NCBI GenBank assembly: GCA_030049955.1
Contig: JASIJX010000574.1
Span: 1 to 9,335, forward strand
Source of the DNA: Acidobacteriaceae bacterium
GTDB taxonomy: Bacteria > Acidobacteriota > Terriglobia > Terriglobales > Acidobacteriaceae
Direction: 5' to 3'
DNA length: 9,335 nucleotides
Shown here: positions 5,455-9,335 of the stretch, piece after piece
How positions within the stretch are numbered: the first letter of the stretch is position 1
Layout of the letters: each line of letters opens with the position of its first letter
Position numbers and translations under genes: made by a program
The notes under the pieces: generated by a model
Seen by the model: the letters and a program-made list of their open reading frames with translations, nothing else
What the model was told of the DNA's origin: nothing
Database searches by the model: none

Positions 5455-7803
5455 ATGGCCTCTTCCCGAACGACCGTTGCCCCGCCCAGTGACCGTGTCC
5501 GCCTCATCGTGGCCTCCTCGGTCATGCTCACCTTCATCTCCTTCTGGCGGGCCGCGGCCATCGTCCTTAATGACCTGGGCTCGTCAGCTTTCTATGCCGG
5601 CGGCATCGCCGAGCAGGCGATCGGCGCGGCCGCTCCCTGGTTCATCCTTGGCATCATGCTGTTCAGCTTTGCGGTGCGCGCGGTGTACGTGGAGAGCTGC
5701 TCCATGTTCACACGCGGCGGCGTTTACCGCGTGGTAAAGGAGGCCCTCGGCGGCGGTTTCGCCAAGCTCAGTGTCTCGGCGCTGATGTTTGACTACATTC
5801 TCACGGGGCCGATCTCGGGCGTATCTGCGGGCCAGTACATTACGGGCCTGATGAACGAGCTGCTGCAGGTGGCCAACCAGAGCCACTGGCTGCCCCCGGC
5901 GCTGATGAACACGCACGGCCAGCCCTTCCAGTTCAACATGGATTACACCTCGGCTCTGTTCGCCGCGCTGGTGACGATCTATTACTGGTGGATGAACATC
6001 AAGGGCATCGAGGAGTCCAGCGACAAGGCGCTGCGCGTGATGCAGATCACCACCGTGATGGTGATCATATTGCTGGTGTGGGGTTGTTATTCGGTGTTCG
6101 CGACCGGCGCGCATTTGCCGCCTTCACCCATCCCGTCGCATTTGCACTTCAGCCATGATGCGCTCGGTTTCCTTAGAGGCACCAGCCTGCCGATCTTCGG
6201 CCTGTTCGGCATCATGATGGCCTTCGGCCACTCGATTCTTGCCATGAGCGGTGAGGAAACGCTGGCCCAGGTGAACCGCGAGATTCAGCATCCCAAGCTC
6301 AAAAACCTGAAGCGCGCAGCCATCGTCATCGCCATCTACAGCCTCATCTTCACCGGTGGCGCCACGCTGCTGGCTGGCATGCTCATCCCCACCTTCCAGC
6401 GCACCCACATCTACCAGGACAATCTGATTGCAGGCCTGGCGATGTACATGGTCGGGGCGCTGTGGCTGCGTATCGGCTTCCGGATCTTCGTGGTGGTGGT
6501 GGGTTTCCTCATTCTTTCGGGCGCCATCAACACCTCCATCATCGGCTCGACGGGCGTGCTGATGCGCGTGGCCGAGGATGGCGTGCTCACCGACTGGTTC
6601 CGGCGCCCGCACTCCCGCTACGGCACCAGCTACCGCATCGTCAACCTGGTGTTCGTCCTGCAGATGTTCACCATCATCGCCAGCCGCGGCAACGTCATCA
6701 TGTTGGGCGAGGCGTATGCCTTCGGAGTCATCTGGTCGTTCACCTTCAACAGCCTGTCGATCCTGGTACTGCGCTGGAAGTACAAAGGCGAGCGCGGCTG
6801 GAAGGTTCCGCCGAATCTGCGCATCGGCAAGACCGAAATCCCTATCGGCCTGCTATCGGTGTTTCTGGTGCTGCTCACCACAGCCACCGTCAACCTGTTT
6901 ACCAAGTCCGTAGCGACCATCAGCGGTGTGGCCTTCGCGATTGCCTTCTTCGTGATCTTCACCATCTCCGAGCGCGTAAACCAGCGACGGCACGAGCAGA
7001 CCGCCAAGGCGATGAAGGACCACTTCCAGCTCGAGCACCAGGAGACGATCAGCCGCGAGTCGGTGGCCATCCGGCCGGGCGGCGTGATTGTAACCATGCG
7101 CGACCCCGAAAACCCGGTGGCACTGAAGTGGGTGCTCGGCCGCACCAGCACGGAAGAGCGTGACATAGTAGTGGTGAGCGTGCGGTTGATGGGCGTAGGC
7201 GGGCCGGAGTATCTGAACGCCGACCAGCAGAGCTTCAGCGAGCACGAGCAGACTGTCTTCACCAAAGCGGTTTCCGTTGCGGAGAGTTTCGGCAAAAGAG
7301 TTTCGCTGCTGGTCGTGCCCGCGGGCGACGTGTTTGCGGCGCTGGTGCAAACGGCCAATTCGCTTGAAGTGGAGTCGGTGGTCTCAGGCATCTCCAGCTC
7401 CATGAGCCCCGAGGAGCAGGCCTTCCACATGGGCCAGGCCTGGGAAGCGCTGCCCGAGCCCAAGCGGCAGTTCAACTTCTGCGTGGTGGCCCCCAATTGC
7501 GAAGTGAAGGTGTTCTACATTGGGCCGCATGCGCCCACGCTCAGCCCCGATGACGTGCAGCTTGTGCACCGGCTGTGGCTGAACATGCGCCGCGACCCTT
7601 CAATGGCTGACCTGCACCACAGTGACATCATCGCTTTCGCGCTGTCGCGACTGGCCGGACAGTATGCACGCGAAAAGGCCGAGATCCTGCGCGACCTGCG
7701 CTGCGCGCGTCTCGCCGGACCGGCGAAGCTGCAGCTCGGCAGCCCAGACCCGAACAACGTTCCGCCTTCGCCCCGCGCGGTGCGCCAGACGCGCGATCAA
7801 TAA
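5455..7803 (+). CDS. APC-superfamily permease with C-terminal UspA-like domain
   Basis: This 782-residue protein is an amino acid/polyamine-type (APC) transporter fused to a soluble domain. Residues ~15-515 hold about 12 membrane helices. The helix-1 unwound segment is seen at NDLGSSAFYAGG (39-50). The helix-6 signature is seen at AMSGEETLAQVNREIQHP (263-280), matching the usual glycine/acidic motif followed by E(V/I)x.P. NIKGIEESSDK (181-191) fits helix 5. From ~540 the sequence turns soluble: a beta-alpha-beta start (GGVIVTMRDPENPVALKWVL, 542-561) and a second half (AESFGKRVSLLVVPAGDVF..., 619-690) resemble a universal-stress-protein fold. The nucleotide-binding glycine loop is not evident (SGISSSMSPEEQ takes its place). 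A further helical tail (LHHSDIIAFALSRL, ~720-733) ends the protein. Substrate unknown. It has its own promoter and no Shine-Dalgarno; the ATG at 5455 is the first plausible start. Confidence 0.88.
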   Translation: MASSRTTVAPPSDRVRLIVASSVMLTFISFWRAAAIVLNDLGSSAFYAGGIAEQAIGAAAPWFILGIMLFSFAVRAVYVESCSMFTRGGVYRVVKEALGGGFAKLSVSALMFDYILTGPISGVSAGQYITGLMNELLQVANQSHWLPPALMNTHGQPFQFNMDYTSALFAALVTIYYWWMNIKGIEESSDKALRVMQITTVMVIILLVWGCYSVFATGAHLPPSPIPSHLHFSHDALGFLRGTSLPIFGLFGIMMAFGHSILAMSGEETLAQVNREIQHPKLKNLKRAAIVIAIYSLIFTGGATLLAGMLIPTFQRTHIYQDNLIAGLAMYMVGALWLRIGFRIFVVVVGFLILSGAINTSIIGSTGVLMRVAEDGVLTDWFRRPHSRYGTSYRIVNLVFVLQMFTIIASRGNVIMLGEAYAFGVIWSFTFNSLSILVLRWKYKGERGWKVPPNLRIGKTEIPIGLLSVFLVLLTTATVNLFTKSVATISGVAFAIAFFVIFTISERVNQRRHEQTAKAMKDHFQLEHQETISRESVAIRPGGVIVTMRDPENPVALKWVLGRTSTEERDIVVVSVRLMGVGGPEYLNADQQSFSEHEQTVFTKAVSVAESFGKRVSLLVVPAGDVFAALVQTANSLEVESVVSGISSSMSPEEQAFHMGQAWEALPEPKRQFNFCVVAPNCEVKVFYIGPHAPTLSPDDVQLVHRLWLNMRRDPSMADLHHSDIIAFALSRLAGQYAREKAEILRDLRCARLAGPAKLQLGSPDPNNVPPSPRAVRQTRDQ

Positions 7804-8023
7804 ATTCCGCCGGTTCCCGTTTTCAAACTCTCCAATCACTCCGGTTCCGATTTGGCATCTCCCCGGATTCCTTTGTTCCCGGGCTCACCTCATTGGCACT
7901 TCCGCGCGATGAACTAAAGAGACAGCGTTCCGGAAGCTTTTCCCTTTGTCAGGCAGCGCCGAGCGCCGGACTCGGGAATGAGCAGCGCCCATTTTTTCGG
8001 TCGCGGAACGGCTACACGAGGTG

Positions 8024-8030
8024 AAGGGAG
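8024..8030 (+). promoter_or_regulatory. Ribosome binding site deciding the start at 8036
   Basis: AAGGGAG ends five bases before the GTG at 8036. An in-frame GTG at 8021 lies upstream of this site and has no such sequence, so 8036 is the better start. Confidence 0.6.
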
Positions 8031-8035
8031 TTTCG

Positions 8036-8785
8036 GTGATCCGGCAGGCTATATCGTGCGATATCTGCGGGGCGGAGAAGAAGCAGACCAACCACTGGTT
8101 CGTGGCCTACGAACAGGCCGGAGAACTGCGCGTGAGCGGGTGGAGCTCGCGCAATCGCCTGAAGGCGGATTCGAAGCACCTGTGCGGCCAGGCCTGCCTG
8201 CACAAGCTAGCCGACGATTTTATGGCTCGCGTGATTGGGGAAAAAAGCGCCGTGCGCCCGCAGGCAGCAGCCGATGAAATGGAAACGGAGCCGCTGCCCG
8301 CAGTTGAACGCCGCGGGGCGGCAAGCGCGCAGGATAGCATGCGTGGCCGCGATCGAGTAGCGGCGCAGCCGTCTATATCCGCGCGGCCAGTTGCGTATCC
8401 GGTTGCACATCCAGTCGCGCAGAATTTTCCGGCCGCGCACGACCATGCGATTGTCGAGAATACTGTCGGAGACGTCGAAGGCGAATCTTCCGCGCGGCTG
8501 ATTGCGCCCGCGGAGACGGAGATTCAACTGCCTGGACCGCTGCTTGGACCACTGTCTGGACCGCGGCTGCCCCTGCGGCCGGCCGCGGGCGTGGTGGCAA
8601 TGCCTGACCGCGCCGCTGCCTCTGCGGCTCACGCGGACCATCTTCCGTCACCGGTGCCGGTCGAGCCGCCACGTTACGCCAGCCACCATTGGCGCGCAGA
8701 GGCCTGGGAACGCGAGCGCGAACGCAGCCTGCGCCCCGCCGATGTTCGTTCCGAGGTTACGACGCGCCGTCTTTCGCAAGCATGA
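8036..8785 (+). CDS. Hypothetical protein with N-terminal Cys knuckle and disordered tail
   Basis: The protein has 249 residues from the GTG at 8036. I do not recognise it as a named family. Residues 7-65 look folded: CDIC (Cys8, Cys11) and LCGQACLHKL (Cys50, Cys54) form a CxxC...CxxxC set, separated by a predicted beta-rich stretch with several aromatic residues (HWFVAYEQ, VSGW). This arrangement suggests a small zinc-binding treble-clef or knuckle domain. From ~70 on it is rich in Ala, Pro, Arg and Glu and low in hydrophobic core residues, so probably disordered. It holds short internal repeats (PVAYPVAHPVAQ at ~118-129; GPLLGPLSGP at ~177-186). No signal peptide or membrane segment is seen, so a cytoplasmic protein is likely. 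It stands alone: 232 bases separate it from the permease, and ligA is convergent. DNA, RNA or protein binding are all possible. Confidence 0.72.
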   Translation: MIRQAISCDICGAEKKQTNHWFVAYEQAGELRVSGWSSRNRLKADSKHLCGQACLHKLADDFMARVIGEKSAVRPQAAADEMETEPLPAVERRGAASAQDSMRGRDRVAAQPSISARPVAYPVAHPVAQNFPAAHDHAIVENTVGDVEGESSARLIAPAETEIQLPGPLLGPLSGPRLPLRPAAGVVAMPDRAAASAAHADHLPSPVPVEPPRYASHHWRAEAWERERERSLRPADVRSEVTTRRLSQA

Positions 8786-8821
8786 TGACCACCCACGCCA
8801 GCGGCAAAAACAAAATCGCCA

Positions 8822-8840
8822 CGAGGGTGGGGCACCCTTG
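8822..8840. repeat. Strong hairpin CGAGGGTG-GGG-CACCCTTG, REP-like or terminator
   Basis: The arms pair over eight positions with one G-T wobble around a GGG loop. It lies between the convergent hypothetical gene and ligA. On the minus strand it is followed, after a few bases, by a T-rich stretch (GATTTTGTTTTTG, 8816-8804), so it could end ligA transcripts about 100 bases after the stop. No T-tract follows on the plus strand. I recall GGGTGGGGCACCC words as recurrent in acidobacterial intergenic DNA, which would make it a repeat copy; not checked here. Confidence 0.5.
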
Positions 8841-8863
8841 ACTTCAACTTACCGGAGGCAACT

Positions 8864-9335
<472 letters not shown>

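Noticed and set aside
6630..7496. Minus-strand open frame of 288 codons
   Set aside because: Antisense to the APC permease, Ser/Thr/Arg-rich, with no recognisable motif; the permease frame is strongly supported.
7893..7920. TTGGCA-N16-TAAAGA as a promoter for the hypothetical gene at 8036
   Set aside because: The -35 is good but the -10 matches consensus at only three of six positions, which is common by chance in a gap of this size.
7804..8035. Possible gene or terminator in the 232-base gap after the permease
   Set aside because: No open frame with a plausible start and no hairpin directly followed by a T-tract was found. The T6 at 7992-7997 has no pairing arm in front, and CCGGTTCC at 7810 and 7841 is just a short direct repeat.

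Overview
The window looks like a piece of an ordinary, GC-rich bacterial chromosome, most probably from Acidobacteriota (Terriglobales/Acidobacteriaceae type). This placement is an inference from three things: the mix of genes, a tiny membrane protein and short intergenic word repeats of a kind I associate with that group, and the near absence of Shine-Dalgarno sequences at most starts. It is not a proof. Nothing in the window is a phage, plasmid, transposon, CRISPR array, rRNA or tRNA that I can recognise.

Left part, minus strand (1-5109). Four genes read leftward with gaps of about 50-65 bases: lnt (apolipoprotein N-acyltransferase), prfB (peptide chain release factor 2, with the classical programmed +1 frameshift), a small CoA-binding-domain protein, and the N-terminal 545 residues of a DsbD/ScsB-type thiol:disulfide transporter that runs off the left edge. 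The spacing suggests one transcription unit started upstream of lnt. Two of its gaps hold degenerate tandem repeats: AGTTCNN heptamers beside the CoA-binding gene, and about 9-base YYAGCGG words between prfB and lnt.

Middle, plus strand (5110-7803). A 90-base divergent region separates lnt from a 41-residue single-helix membrane protein. Both starts have a TACAMT hexamer 6-9 bases ahead of the ATG and no ribosome binding site, which would fit leaderless or nearly leaderless mRNAs. Next comes a well-formed sigma70-type promoter (TTGACA, 17 bases, TAGACT) with a 10-base palindrome just upstream. It drives a 782-residue APC-superfamily permease that carries a soluble UspA-like C-terminal domain.

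Right part (7804-9335). A 232-base gap with no convincing gene or terminator leads to a 249-residue unknown protein with an N-terminal CxxC...CxxxC knuckle and a long, apparently disordered tail. A strong hairpin and a possible 42-residue ORF with a perfect GGAGG site follow. Last is the 3' end of ligA (NAD-dependent DNA ligase, final helix-hairpin-helix and BRCT domain) on the minus strand, cut by the right edge.

Functionally, lnt and dsbD both act at the cytoplasmic membrane/periplasm, while prfB is a translation gene. The cluster reads as housekeeping rather than as a dedicated new system. The most distinctive items are the APC-Usp fusion, the 41-residue membrane protein with its leaderless-looking start, the zinc-knuckle protein and the intergenic word repeats.
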